Source: Bacteroidota bacterium (GTDB lineage Bacteria; Bacteroidota; Bacteroidia; Bacteroidales; FEN-979). Taken from it: 32,029 bases of DNA. The stretch is from contig JAPLDO010000023.1 in assembly GCA_026391715.1 (NCBI GenBank), forward strand, positions 1 through 32,029, in the 5' to 3' direction. This document shows, piece by piece, positions 1 to 9,499 of this stretch. The position numbers were made by a program, and so were the translations under genes. The notes under the pieces are model-generated. The model was not told the origin of the DNA and did not search any database. It was given only the letters and a program-made list of their open reading frames with translations. Every line of letters begins with the position of its first letter. Position 1 is the first letter of the stretch.

Positions 1-900
1 CGTCAGATTCAAACCTCAGCCAGCGGCTGCGGATCGTTGACAACAAATGTGGTTACAATCACCGTTTATCCACAGTTTATTGTCGGTTCGATTGGAGCAA
101 GTCAGGCGATTTGTTACAACACAGTTCCGACCGCTTTGACAGGAATAGCGCCCACAGGCGGCAATACAGCTTACGGTTATCAGTGGCAAAAATCTGCCGA
201 TAATGCAGTGTTTTCCAATATCTCCGGAGCAACGTCGCTGAATTTCGCGCCGACCGCTTTGACTTCAACAACTTATTACCGTCAGATTCAAACCTCAGCA
301 AGCGGATGCGGATCGCTGACAACCAATGTTGTCACCATCACCGTTTATCCACAATTTATTGTCGGTTCGATCGGTGCAAGTCAGGCGATTTGTTACAACA
401 CTGTACCGGCAGCATTGACAGGAATTGCGCCCACCGGCGGAAATCTGGCTTACGGTTATCAGTGGCAAAAATCTGCGGATAATGCAGTGTTTTCCAATAT
501 CTTCGGAGCAACCTCGCTGAATTTCGCGCCAACTGCTTTGACTGCAACAACATATTACCGTCAGATTCAAACCTCAGCAAGCGGATGCGGATCGCTGACA
601 ACCAATGTGGCAATTATCACGGTATATCCAAACATAGTGGCGGGCAGCATTGCAGCGGATCAGGTCGTTTCGCAATTTGAAATACCGGCTCAACTGATTG
701 GTTCTGCGCCAACCGGCGGCAATCCGCCTTACCTGTATCAATGGGAAAAATCGGATGATAATGTGACCTTTGCCACCATTTCCGGCGCCACTTCGATCAA
801 TTATCAGCCGGGGCTATTAACGGCTACAACCTGGTTCAGGCAAATCCAGTCGTCAACATGCGGCGAAGGCGTGGCAACAAATGTGGTTACGATTACAGTG
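1..900 (+). repeat. 279-bp in-frame tandem repeats in adhesin gene
   Basis: The sequence CGTCAGATTCAAACCTCAGC recurs at 1, 280 and 559 (last base variable), and a diverged copy starts at 838, so the period is exactly 279 bp (93 codons). Units 1-279 and 280-558 are nearly identical in DNA. Unit 559-837 keeps only the protein pattern. This gradient fits recent duplication or gene conversion inside an Ig-like domain array. Confidence 0.93.
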
Positions 901-1497
901 TCGCTGTTGCCACCGCCTGAATTGACTATTTTCAATATAGTTGTGGACAGCAATCAGACCCAGTGTTATAACGCTACGCAAACAATTACCGTAGCCGGCG
1001 GTTTAACCACATTCCTGGTGAAATCGGGCGGTTCGGTAAATCTTATCGCAGGTTATAATATTCTCATGTTAGCTGGAACCAAAGTTGATGCCGGCGGATA
1101 TCTTCATGGGTATATAACCAATTCGGGTCAGTATTGCGTTCCAATGAATAGCGCGTTGCCGGGAAGTCAGATTGGGGTGATTGAAAAGATTGAAAAGATT
1201 GAAAAGATTGGAGAGATTGAAAAGATTGGAGCGTTGGCGGAGAACTCAGCGGATGCTACTTTCAGATGTTATCCTAACCCTACGCCCGGTCGTTTTACTT
1301 TATCGTTATCAACTGAACCTGGAGAAACGCCTGTTATTGTAAAGATTTATAACATTTTGGGCGTTGAAGTTTCTGCAAGAACTATCTATTCCGGCAAACT
1401 CCATGAGTTTTCACTTGAAAACCAAAGTAGTGGAATCTATATGTTGAGTATAGTGCAAAACGGAAAGGTTGGAATTGTCAAAGTTGTGAGACAGTAA
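1..1497 (+). CDS. T9SS-secreted repeat adhesin, C-terminal part (5' end outside window)
   Basis: The reading frame is open from base 1, so this is the 3' part of a longer gene; any start inside the window (for example the TTG at 37) is probably not real. It encodes about three Ig-like repeats of 93 residues with conserved GxxPTGG, YQWQKSxDN and SGATSxN motifs. A diverged stretch follows, then a low-complexity IEK linker, then a C-terminal domain of about 80 residues that starts near CYPNPTPGRF and ends GIVKVVRQ. That last domain matches the type A sorting domain of the Bacteroidota type IX secretion system: the PNP motif, the NxxG turn and a GIYxL strand near the end. The protein is therefore probably exported through the outer membrane and attached to the surface or released. 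Its role is likely adhesion or structure; no catalytic domain is visible in this part. Confidence 0.88.
   Translation, partial: RQIQTSASGCGSLTTNVVTITVYPQFIVGSIGASQAICYNTVPTALTGIAPTGGNTAYGYQWQKSADNAVFSNISGATSLNFAPTALTSTTYYRQIQTSASGCGSLTTNVVTITVYPQFIVGSIGASQAICYNTVPAALTGIAPTGGNLAYGYQWQKSADNAVFSNIFGATSLNFAPTALTATTYYRQIQTSASGCGSLTTNVAIITVYPNIVAGSIAADQVVSQFEIPAQLIGSAPTGGNPPYLYQWEKSDDNVTFATISGATSINYQPGLLTATTWFRQIQSSTCGEGVATNVVTITVSLLPPPELTIFNIVVDSNQTQCYNATQTITVAGGLTTFLVKSGGSVNLIAGYNILMLAGTKVDAGGYLHGYITNSGQYCVPMNSALPGSQIGVIEKIEKIEKIGEIEKIGALAENSADATFRCYPNPTPGRFTLSLSTEPGETPVIVKIYNILGVEVSARTIYSGKLHEFSLENQSSGIYMLSIVQNGKVGIVKVVRQ
1180..1230 (+). repeat. 9-bp microsatellite coding an IEK linker
   Basis: Units of ATTGAAAAG, with two GGA/GAG variants, run in tandem and encode repeated Ile-Glu-Lys with interspersed Ile-Gly. 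The repeat lies just before the T9SS sorting domain. It is probably a spacer whose length can change by slippage without shifting frame. Confidence 0.85.
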
Positions 1498-1663
1498 TAA
1501 CAACCACTCAAAAAGTAAATATTTATTATGAGTATCCGAGTGCATTCTTAGAAAACTATTCCGGCTTGCCTATTCCAATTAGTCATCCCCGAACTTGGAA
1601 TTCGGTTCCAGTAATTTCTTAAAATGTATGGTTTATCCCGGTTTGACTATGGTAAAAAAAGGT

Positions 1664-2546
1664 TCAGTTTTTGGTTTTCAAGGTGAAATAAAAGATACTA
1701 CCTTTTCCTTCTTCGCTTTCGGCCCAAATTTTTCCACCATGTTTTTCCACAAACTCTTTGCAAAGCAGCAATCCCAATCCGGTGCTTGGTTCACCGTCGG
1801 TGCCGGAGCGGCCGCAATTTATATCGAGGCGGAAAAGATTAGTTAATATTTTATTACTCATCCCGATGCCAATATCTTTCACTGCAATAACCGCCGTATT
1901 GTTTTCTCCTGCAACGGACGAAATGGTCACCTTACCATCTTTTGGGGTAAATTTTATTGCATTTGAAATTAAGTTGCGAATTACGGTTTGAAGCATATTG
2001 GTATCAGCAAATACTTCCTGTTGAGGGGGTATATTAAGAACTACTTCAATAGTTTTATTTCTTGCCGATTCAGAGACTATTTTTATACATTCAGTTACTA
2101 CCTCTCTTAAACTAAGTATTGAAGGCTTGAAGGCTGTTTGCCCGCGCTGCATTCGCGACCATTCGAGCAGGTTCTCAAGCAAATTGAAGATATTACGCGC
2201 TGAATGGCTCAATTCTAACATCAGATCGTTTTTTTCAAGAGGTGAAAAATCCTGAGAGTCTTCTGCCATAAGTTCCGTTAACCCCATCAAGCCACCTAAT
2301 GGACCTCGTAACTTTGAATCGTCGGCAAACCTCGTATCCATCCATATCCGGCATCATAATATCAAGAAGGACAAGGTCGGGTTTTTCTTTTTCTGCAACC
2401 TGCAACGCCAACATTCCACTGGGAACCGGGCGCACATTATACCCGTCATTTTTAAGGATGTTGCCAAGTACATTAAGGTTGGCAGCTATATCGTCAACAA
2501 TAAGAATTTTAAACATATTCTGGCTTACTACATTGTCATTTATCAT
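1664..2546 (-). pseudogene. Receiver-histidine kinase gene, broken by internal deletion and frameshift
   Basis: Two overlapping minus-strand frames together look like one damaged gene. The first (2546 to 2235) starts a good receiver domain: acidic pair at residues 18-19 and phospho-acceptor Asp62 in LLDIMMPDMDGYEVCRR. After RRFK it turns to unrelated sequence. The second (2341 to 1664) picks up in the dimerisation helix just after the expected phospho-His (LRGPLGGLMG, where the intact neighbour kinase has AHDLRSPFNG). It continues through a complete ATPase domain with N box NLISNAIKFTP, DIGIGM and GLGL motifs. The join is near 2311-2315. The second half of the receiver and the phosphorylated His are gone and the frames differ, so no working kinase is expected. 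The receiver start overlaps the preceding kinase stop by ATGA, so the gene was the third member of the sensory operon. The ATPase end closely resembles that of the 947-residue kinase. Confidence 0.82.
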
Positions 2547-5500
2547 TGTTCGATCTCCTTTTTACTTAATATCTGGTGTAAGTACTCATAGTCGTAATTT
2601 TTGGTATATGTTTTAAGGTGTTGAGCAAGTCCCGGATTGTATGATTCAATACTTTTGATAAGATCAATCAGCAGGTCTAAATCTGCAACAGCAAGAGCAT
2701 CTCTCATTTGCAGCACCAGACTATTTGGCAATTGAGCAATATTCTCAACTATTGCCTCATTGTCATTAAGAAATATTTCCTGCCCGACAGTTATTTGTTG
2801 CTCTTCATAGATGTATTTAATGTTAAGAGCTTTTCCAATAGAGCTAAACAATTCGTTTTCCCGAAACGGTTTACGAATATAATCATGCATGCCAAGAGCC
2901 ATTGTCTTTTGTCGCTCTTCTTCAAACGAACTGGCAGTTAGCGCAATAATAGGCGTTTGCCTGCCTTTTTCAGTCAACTTAATTCGACGCGTTGCTTCGT
3001 AGCCATCCATTACAGGCATTCGCATATCCATTAAAATAAGGTGTGGGTTCCACTGTTCAAATTTTACAATCGCTTCTGCGCCATTAACTGCCATATTTGT
3101 TTCAAAACCCACCAGTTTGAGAAGATTTACTACTACTTTCAGGTTTTCTGCTTTATCATCAACAACCAATATTCGATAAACCTCCTCGCCTTTATCAATG
3201 CAGATTACATGTTTTTTAGTAGTTATTTCAACAGATTCGGGTTTTCCCTCTTGTATTTCCACATGAAAAGTAAATACCGAGCCTTTTCCAACCTTGCTTT
3301 CAACCGTGATGTCGCCACCCATTAAAATGGTTAGTTCGCGGCTTAAAACAAGCCCTAAACCAGTGCCGCTGCCTTTTTTAATTCCGGCGCTGGTTTGTAC
3401 GAAATGTTTGAAGAGGTTAGTTATTTCGTATTCAGGAATACCAGCGCCTGAATCCTGGATTTCCACAATCAGTCTGTTTGTATCTTCATTTACTTTATCA
3501 ACCCTGGCGCGAACTGCAATACCGCCTTCATCGGTGAATTTTACTGCATTCCCAATTAAATTTACAAATATCTGACGTAATTTGCTTTCATCAACAATAA
3601 CAAAACGGGGAAGATCGGCGGCAGTTTCAAAAATAAACTGAAGATGTTTGGATTGTGCCCGCTCTTTGAAAATCATTTGAATATCTTCAATAAGAACATG
3701 CAGATCAACATTTGTCGGATTAAGCAATACTCGTCCCGCTTCAACTTTCGAGAGTTCCAGAATGTCGTTAATGAGCGATAAAAGATGTTCTCCTGCGCGA
3801 ATAATAGAAGTATTATACTCTTTTTGTGAATCTGATAAAAGTTTATCGCGGTTTATCAGTTGCGAAAAGCCTATAATTGCATTCAATGGCGTTCTGATTT
3901 CGTGCGACATATTTGAAAGGAATATGCTTTTCGATTTGTTAGCCATTTCTGCTTCTTGTTTGGCTTTTAATAGTCTCGCTTCGGTTTTCTTCTGCTCCGT
4001 AATATCCCAGTTAGTTCCAATAATCCTTACAGGCGCGCCTTGATCGTCGTGATGAACAAGACCAAGAGCTCTTACATTGTGAACAGAGCCATCGTGCCAT
4101 ACAACGCGAAACTCGGTATTGAATTCCTTTTCGCCATTTACCGCCATCTGAATTTCATTGTCGCTCTGCGCCACATCGTCAGGATGAATGCCAGCCTTCC
4201 ATGTTTGGTAAGCGTTGCCGAAATTATTTTTCTCAACTCCGTATAGCGTGAACATCTGATCGTCCCACAAAAGAATATTGTTGACAAGGTCTAAGTCCCA
4301 CACGCCAACGCCACCGGCGCGCGTAGCCAACGCCAGGCGCGTAGATATTTGGTTCATCGCTTCCTCGGCGCGCTTGCGTTCAGTTATATCCTGAACGGTT
4401 GATCTGATTCCGGTTACCCCGCCCTCTTTATCTTTAACAATAATATCCTTGATAAGAACCGGCACTGTTGTTCCGTCTTTTCGGCGAAACTCGCGTCCAA
4501 AAGGTTGTAAAGGGGTATGAATGCCCGACAATTTTGCGGCGATAGACTGTTGCGAGACTGACTCGTCGGCATTCAATTCCCAGACTGGCTTTCCAAGTAT
4601 TTCATCAATAGAATACCCCAGCATTTTCAGCTCGGTTTCGTTGATACGAACTATTTTGCCTTCATTATCAATTTCATGGTAGCCAACCGGGGCGTTATCG
4701 AAGAGTTCCTTGTAATCTTCACGACTTTTTTTTGATATTTCTTCAGCCTGCTTGCGCCCTGTTATGTCGCGTTCAACAAACAGAATGCTTTCAGGATTAC
4801 CTTTATAATCAAGCAGAATAGTAGAATTAACATCAACATAAAACCGGCTGTTATCCTTTTTTACAGCGAGATATTCGGTTATAGTATTATCACTGCTACC
4901 CGTAAGCAACTTATGAATATTATCATGCAACCTTTGGTGATTTGAAGGATCAATGAAATCAAAAAACAATTTTCCAATGTGTTCATCTTTCTGTTCTACG
5001 GAATAGCCATACATTGCCGCTAATTTATTGGACATAAGCTGTAATTTTCCATCGAGCGACACCATTCCGATTCCATCGGGCGAGGCAGAAATAATGGCTT
5101 CCCATTTTTTGCTGCTTTGCATAACCGCTTCTTCCGCTTTTTTTTGCGCTGTAATGTCAACAAAGCTCTCCAATAGTTTTTCCTTACCTTCAATCTGAAT
5201 CCGTTTAACAGTTTTCAGAACAGCCATTGTTGATTTATCAGCGCGAAGTAAAATCCTTTCCGAATTATCCACCTCCTGATTTTTATCACAAACCGGGCAA
5301 CATTGTTCCTGTGCCGGGCACATATACATGTGGCATTTGCGCCCAATAATATATTTTTTCTTTTCGCCAATTAACAAAGAAGCAAAAGTGTTGACACCCT
5401 CAATAATGCGCGTCTCAGGATCAATAATCACAATGCCAACTGCAACATTTTCTAACAGCGAACGCTGAAGACTTTCACTCTCTTTCAATTTATTTTCCAT

Positions 5501-6259
5501 TAATATGCGCTCGGTGACGTCCCTGAGAATGCCAACGGAATGCCAGCTTTCGTTTATTTTAAAAGAAGAAAGCGACAACTGAACTGCTATTTCCCTGCCA
5601 TCTTTTCGTAGCGCCATAAGGTCTAATGTTTTCCCAATAGCGGCGCCCTGTCCTGTTTGCTGAAATTCGGGAAAGGCGTTGTTGTGTGTTTCGCGAAAAT
5701 GCCTGGGCACGATAAAATTATGCAGTATCTGACCGATGGCTTCGTCGCTGGTGTAACCAAAAATACGCTCGGCGGCAAAATTCCAATAGGAAACCCGCCC
5801 TTCCGGATCCATCATTAAAATGGCGTCCTGGGCAGTGCTGGTAAGCGACATCATTCGAAATTCGCTCTGCCTCAGCGCTTCTTCTGCTTGTCTGCGCTCA
5901 TCAATCAATTTTATCAGCGAGTTGAACAGATAACTACTGTCGGTAGAAGCTGATTCACTTTCTGAGAGGTCGTTTCGATCGAAAGGGTTAAGCGCGAAAA
6001 TGGCTTCCTTTATCTTATTAATTGTCACTTTTTGCGTTTCCGCATCATGCTTATGCTTTTGAAAAGCATCCCTGAGTTCCTGTGAACTAATTTCAATTGA
6101 ACTTTGAAGCAGTTGAGCGTCATCTTCAAAATTTGCATAAGTTTTGTTGATATCCTGAATAATACCTTGTAGCTCATCCGGCATTTTGTCAATACCGCCA
6201 AAGTGTCGTTTAATCTGGCGAGATAAAAGTTTGTTCAGGTTGTTGTTCATTATGCGCAT
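2543..6259 (-). CDS. Hybrid sensor histidine kinase with five PAS domains
   Basis: 1238 residues with no transmembrane segment or signal peptide visible, so a cytoplasmic sensor. Order: helical N-terminus (1-130), PAS at about 131-250, a Cys-rich PAS at 262-372, PAS at 382-502, 512-628 and 638-756, dimerisation domain with His786 (SNMSHEIRTPLNAIIGFSQ), ATPase at about 890-1002 (NAVKF, DSGAGIP, GTGLGL), receiver at 1028-1147 with Asp1078 as acceptor, Thr1108 and Lys1130, and a helical tail of about 90 residues without an obvious phosphotransfer His. The second PAS contains CHMYMCPAQEQCCPVCDK, which could bind a metal or an Fe-S or redox centre. The gene is 13 bp downstream of the other kinase and overlaps the broken receiver-kinase by ATGA, so the three form one operon. 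The start could also be the ATG three codons later. The stimulus is unknown. Confidence 0.92.
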   Translation of the reverse strand: MRIMNNNLNKLLSRQIKRHFGGIDKMPDELQGIIQDINKTYANFEDDAQLLQSSIEISSQELRDAFQKHKHDAETQKVTINKIKEAIFALNPFDRNDLSESESASTDSSYLFNSLIKLIDERRQAEEALRQSEFRMMSLTSTAQDAILMMDPEGRVSYWNFAAERIFGYTSDEAIGQILHNFIVPRHFRETHNNAFPEFQQTGQGAAIGKTLDLMALRKDGREIAVQLSLSSFKINESWHSVGILRDVTERILMENKLKESESLQRSLLENVAVGIVIIDPETRIIEGVNTFASLLIGEKKKYIIGRKCHMYMCPAQEQCCPVCDKNQEVDNSERILLRADKSTMAVLKTVKRIQIEGKEKLLESFVDITAQKKAEEAVMQSSKKWEAIISASPDGIGMVSLDGKLQLMSNKLAAMYGYSVEQKDEHIGKLFFDFIDPSNHQRLHDNIHKLLTGSSDNTITEYLAVKKDNSRFYVDVNSTILLDYKGNPESILFVERDITGRKQAEEISKKSREDYKELFDNAPVGYHEIDNEGKIVRINETELKMLGYSIDEILGKPVWELNADESVSQQSIAAKLSGIHTPLQPFGREFRRKDGTTVPVLIKDIIVKDKEGGVTGIRSTVQDITERKRAEEAMNQISTRLALATRAGGVGVWDLDLVNNILLWDDQMFTLYGVEKNNFGNAYQTWKAGIHPDDVAQSDNEIQMAVNGEKEFNTEFRVVWHDGSVHNVRALGLVHHDDQGAPVRIIGTNWDITEQKKTEARLLKAKQEAEMANKSKSIFLSNMSHEIRTPLNAIIGFSQLINRDKLLSDSQKEYNTSIIRAGEHLLSLINDILELSKVEAGRVLLNPTNVDLHVLIEDIQMIFKERAQSKHLQFIFETAADLPRFVIVDESKLRQIFVNLIGNAVKFTDEGGIAVRARVDKVNEDTNRLIVEIQDSGAGIPEYEITNLFKHFVQTSAGIKKGSGTGLGLVLSRELTILMGGDITVESKVGKGSVFTFHVEIQEGKPESVEITTKKHVICIDKGEEVYRILVVDDKAENLKVVVNLLKLVGFETNMAVNGAEAIVKFEQWNPHLILMDMRMPVMDGYEATRRIKLTEKGRQTPIIALTASSFEEERQKTMALGMHDYIRKPFRENELFSSIGKALNIKYIYEEQQITVGQEIFLNDNEAIVENIAQLPNSLVLQMRDALAVADLDLLIDLIKSIESYNPGLAQHLKTYTKNYDYEYLHQILSKKEIEQ

Positions 6260-6272
6260 TGTTTATATAACA

Positions 6273-9116
6273 TTAAATACCGTCAACGGGCAACTGCTCA
6301 TTTTTCACGGGTAACGTAAAAAAGAAGGTACTTCCCTTCCCCACTTCGCTTTCCGCAAATATCTTTCCTCCATGTTTTTCGATGAAATCTTTGCAGATGA
6401 TAAGTCCTAACCCTGTGGTGGGTTCGCCTTCGGTGCCTTTTCTATTTGTTTGAAGGTCGAGCCTGAATAAATTATCAACCATTTCAGGACTCATCCCGAT
6501 ACCAGAATCCTTAATTGAAAATAAAATGTTTTTGTCATCGGTGGCTTTTGAGAATAGCCAGATTTTTCCTCCTTTGGGCGTAAATTTCACAGCATTGGAA
6601 ACAAGGTTCCGGATTACTGTTTGCAAAATGTTCCTATCTGTAAAAACCATTAAATCATCCGGAATATTGCATGTTATATCAATTCCCTTGATTTTAGCGA
6701 GTTCCAGCGCTATTGCTATACTTTCATTTACCATTGGAAGCAATTGAACTAACTCCGGATTGAATGGAATTAATCCTTGTTGAATCCTTGCCCATTCCAG
6801 CAGGTTTTCGAGTAAGCGGAAAAGCTTGGTGGCTGAGTTTCTCAAACTCACTGCAATCCTATGTGTCTCGTCGAATGTCATACCGGGCAAATCTTCAACC
6901 AGTATCTGAGACAGCCCTAAAATTCCATTAAAAGGGCTTCGCAGGTCGTGGGCTATGATGGAAAAGAATTTGTCTTTTTCGTCATTTATCTTTTGCAGCT
7001 TATGCCGGCTATCGCGCAAAGCCTCCTCTAAGCGTTTTTGCGCCGTAACATCCCAATTTGTGCCAATAACGTGAAATGGCTTGCCTGACTCGTCGCGCTC
7101 AACAATAGCGCGCGCTCTGATATTATGAATAGTTCCATTGGGCCAAACCACTCTGAACTCTGTATCGAATTCTTTTTCGCCGCGTATCGCCATCTGGAGT
7201 TCAGCGTCGCACTGCGCCACATCCTCAGGATGAACGCCTGCCCGCCAGGCTTCATATTCTCCGCCGAAATTCTCTTTTGCAACGCCGTAGAGAACAAACA
7301 TTTGATCGTCCCAAAACAGGGAATTATTGACAATATCCATGTCCCACACACCTACGCCGCCGGCACGGGTTGCCAATGTCAGGCGCGTAGATATTTCCTT
7401 CAGCGCTTGTTCCGCTTGCTTGCGTTCGGTGATATCGCGACAAATACTCATAATTACAGGTTTTCCATCCCAGATGATACGCCGGGCGCTTACTTCGGTA
7501 GGAACAACTGAACCGTTTTTGCGTTGATGAACGGTTTCAAATACGAGATGACCCTGCTCCATCAGTCGGGCAACCCTTTCCGGCATGTACTGACTTTGCT
7601 CCGCAGTATCCACTCCGCTTGTTGGCATCGCCATTAACTCGGCATTTGTATAGCCAAGACGGTCGCAGGCTTGCATGTTTACTGCCAGCATAACGGGCGA
7701 TTCCGCATCGTGGATGAAGATAGCATCGCTGGCGCCATCAAACAAATTACGATGTTTTTCTTCGCTATCGCGAAGCGCATCTTCGTCATGTTTGCGCTCA
7801 GTGATATCGTGAACAACAGTAAAACGATATTTTTTATCCTGTATGTAAATATTATCCGCTGATAACATCACGTGTTTTATATCGCCGTTCTTTGCTCTTA
7901 ATTTGGTTTCGATATTATTTGCTTTCCCGTTTTCATCTACTTTTGCCTCAATGGTTTTTATTGATTCAGGAGTCAAAATACCTAAATCCGAAGCTGTTTT
8001 ACCAATTACTTCATTTTTATCAAATCCAAGCAAAGTGTAAAATGCTTCATTTACTTCAACATAAGTGCGGTTATCCAAATCGCTTAAACCGCAGGCGGAA
8101 GGATTGAGGTAAAAGACTTTTGAAAACTTTTCTTCTGATAACCTCACCTGTGAAATGTCCTTGGTAACTCCGAAAATCACCGGTTTGCCATCCCAGAATC
8201 CGCGGGAAACTCTTGTTTCAACCGGAATTTGAATACCCGATTTTGTAACAATCGGAATTGGGCAAAACTCGGTTACTCCGCTTAACATTTCACCAAGTAT
8301 TCTGCCTGCTTCCTCGCGGCGTTCGTGTGAATGAACCATGAGAACTGATTTTCCGAAAAGTTCTTCGCGCGCGTAGCCGAGACGGTCGGCAACTTTTGAA
8401 TTAATATGGATTATATTCCCTTGCTCATCCAAAACAAAACGAAATTCATCAATGGCGTTAAAAAAGGTTTCATAATTCTGGCGCGTTTGTTCTAACGCTT
8501 CCGCCTGTTTGCTTCTTGTGATATCAACCATATTTACAAAGCATTGTTCTCCATTTTGGGTAACAATTCCGGTAAGGTAAACAAACATTGGCAGGTTGCC
8601 ATTAGTTGAAATGGTTGCCTCGCAGGTTTCTTTGGTTTTACCGGAAAATATTTTTTGTAGAAATAAATTGAAGTTTGGTTTTGTATCCTCTGAAATAAAA
8701 ATGTCAATCCTTCTGTTTATTAAACGGGAACGTTCTCTGCCCAGCATTTGTGATCCGCTGAGGTTTAGCTCAATAATTTCACCTTCTTTTGAAAGTGTAA
8801 AATAACCTGTTGGAGCAAAATTGTATAATTCAACATATTTTTCGGTAGCAAGTTCTGCTGCCTGATCTTTTGCAAGTATGAGTTCATCGTTAACCATTTC
8901 CAACTCGATCTGGTGTACTTCAAGTTCGTGAATGAATTTCAGGGTATCGGCGTCTATTGGGTTGATGGGTTCATGAGTAGCTGGGTTGATTGACGCTGAG
9001 ACATGGTTTTCATGGTTGGTGAATGAACCTGATGCTTTTTTTTGTATTTTCAGTAGCTCTTCAGCCTTTTGACGCAGAATTGATTTCATTTCTGATTTGT
9101 CATAAGTATTCTTCAT
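6273..9116 (-). CDS. Sensor histidine kinase with five PAS domains
   Basis: 947 residues, first gene of the sensory operon. A charged N-terminal helix leads into PAS-type domains at about 92-201, 212-325, 329-442, 452-567 and 576-694. The dimerisation domain has His723 (FFSIIAHDLRSPFNGILGLS). The ATPase domain spans about 827-937 with NLVSNAVKFTP, DSGIGMS and TGLGLI. No membrane segment or receiver is seen, so its phosphoryl group must go to a separate receiver or to the hybrid kinase downstream. The last PAS (near GGVGVWDMDIVNN) is very close to the last PAS of the 1238-residue kinase, which points to duplication of that module. The start is supported by GAGG a few bases upstream of ATG, and a Bacteroidota-type -7 box lies about 60 bp upstream. 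Confidence 0.92.
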   Translation of the reverse strand: MKNTYDKSEMKSILRQKAEELLKIQKKASGSFTNHENHVSASINPATHEPINPIDADTLKFIHELEVHQIELEMVNDELILAKDQAAELATEKYVELYNFAPTGYFTLSKEGEIIELNLSGSQMLGRERSRLINRRIDIFISEDTKPNFNLFLQKIFSGKTKETCEATISTNGNLPMFVYLTGIVTQNGEQCFVNMVDITRSKQAEALEQTRQNYETFFNAIDEFRFVLDEQGNIIHINSKVADRLGYAREELFGKSVLMVHSHERREEAGRILGEMLSGVTEFCPIPIVTKSGIQIPVETRVSRGFWDGKPVIFGVTKDISQVRLSEEKFSKVFYLNPSACGLSDLDNRTYVEVNEAFYTLLGFDKNEVIGKTASDLGILTPESIKTIEAKVDENGKANNIETKLRAKNGDIKHVMLSADNIYIQDKKYRFTVVHDITERKHDEDALRDSEEKHRNLFDGASDAIFIHDAESPVMLAVNMQACDRLGYTNAELMAMPTSGVDTAEQSQYMPERVARLMEQGHLVFETVHQRKNGSVVPTEVSARRIIWDGKPVIMSICRDITERKQAEQALKEISTRLTLATRAGGVGVWDMDIVNNSLFWDDQMFVLYGVAKENFGGEYEAWRAGVHPEDVAQCDAELQMAIRGEKEFDTEFRVVWPNGTIHNIRARAIVERDESGKPFHVIGTNWDVTAQKRLEEALRDSRHKLQKINDEKDKFFSIIAHDLRSPFNGILGLSQILVEDLPGMTFDETHRIAVSLRNSATKLFRLLENLLEWARIQQGLIPFNPELVQLLPMVNESIAIALELAKIKGIDITCNIPDDLMVFTDRNILQTVIRNLVSNAVKFTPKGGKIWLFSKATDDKNILFSIKDSGIGMSPEMVDNLFRLDLQTNRKGTEGEPTTGLGLIICKDFIEKHGGKIFAESEVGKGSTFFFTLPVKNEQLPVDGI

Positions 9117-9174
9117 AATCGCCTCATTTTTAATTAGTCCGCCTTTTTTAAAACCGCTGGCTTTTCGAATAGTT

Positions 9175-9182
9175 CAAAGATA
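9175..9182 (-). promoter_or_regulatory. Candidate -7 promoter box for the kinase operon
   Basis: On the minus strand this reads TATCTTTG, an exact match to the Bacteroidota -7 consensus TAnnTTTG, about 59 bp before the first kinase start. No clear TTTG -33 partner is visible, so confidence is limited. Confidence 0.42.
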
Positions 9183-9239
9183 AGCAGTTTACTTAATTTA
9201 TATGGTAATTTCTTTTATGAGCCCACTCCGAAAAGGAAA

Positions 9240-9338
9240 CAATTTGGACTAAAGTCCTGTAACTATCTGGTTATCAATTGCCACTACTTAAGGTAGTGGC
9301 AATTCAAGTTGCTAATATACCGGGCTTTAGCCAAATTT
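9240..9338. repeat. REP/BIME-like or MITE-like element with a perfect central palindrome
   Basis: The outer ends form imperfect inverted repeats: CAATTTGGACTAAAGTCC at the left and CGGGCTTTAGCCAAATT at the right, each with its own small dyad. In the middle, 9276-9304 is a perfect hairpin with 12-bp arms (AATTGCCACTAC) and a 5-base loop TTAAG. It codes for nothing and lies upstream of the kinase operon. From memory, similar hairpins are scattered through Bacteroidota genomes, sometimes with REP-associated tyrosine transposases; none is seen in this window. Confidence 0.65.
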
Positions 9339-9499
9339 TTATTTTTTACCCACTTTTCGGTTTACCTTTTCGGTTCTGCGGTTAAAAAAAAGGTTAACCG
9401 CAGAGAGCCGCTGAGTTTTTACGCAAATAACTTTCCAGTCCTTCTTCATATCAAACACGATCCAACCCTGTTTTACAGGGGATCAACAATCTGCGGTGA
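9339..9499. other. Intergenic sequence without a supported gene
   Basis: Together with the repetitive element, this forms a stretch of nearly 400 bases with no convincing gene. It contains a short motif of the type ACCGCAGAGAGCCGCTGAG and a later CTGCGGTGAATCCTG that look like repetitive intergenic sequence. No RNA gene or clear terminator was recognised. Confidence 0.4.

Noticed and set aside
77-613. Three minus-strand frames opposite the adhesin repeats
   Set aside because: They recur with the repeat and are rich in Arg, Cys and Ser; artefacts of the coding repeat.
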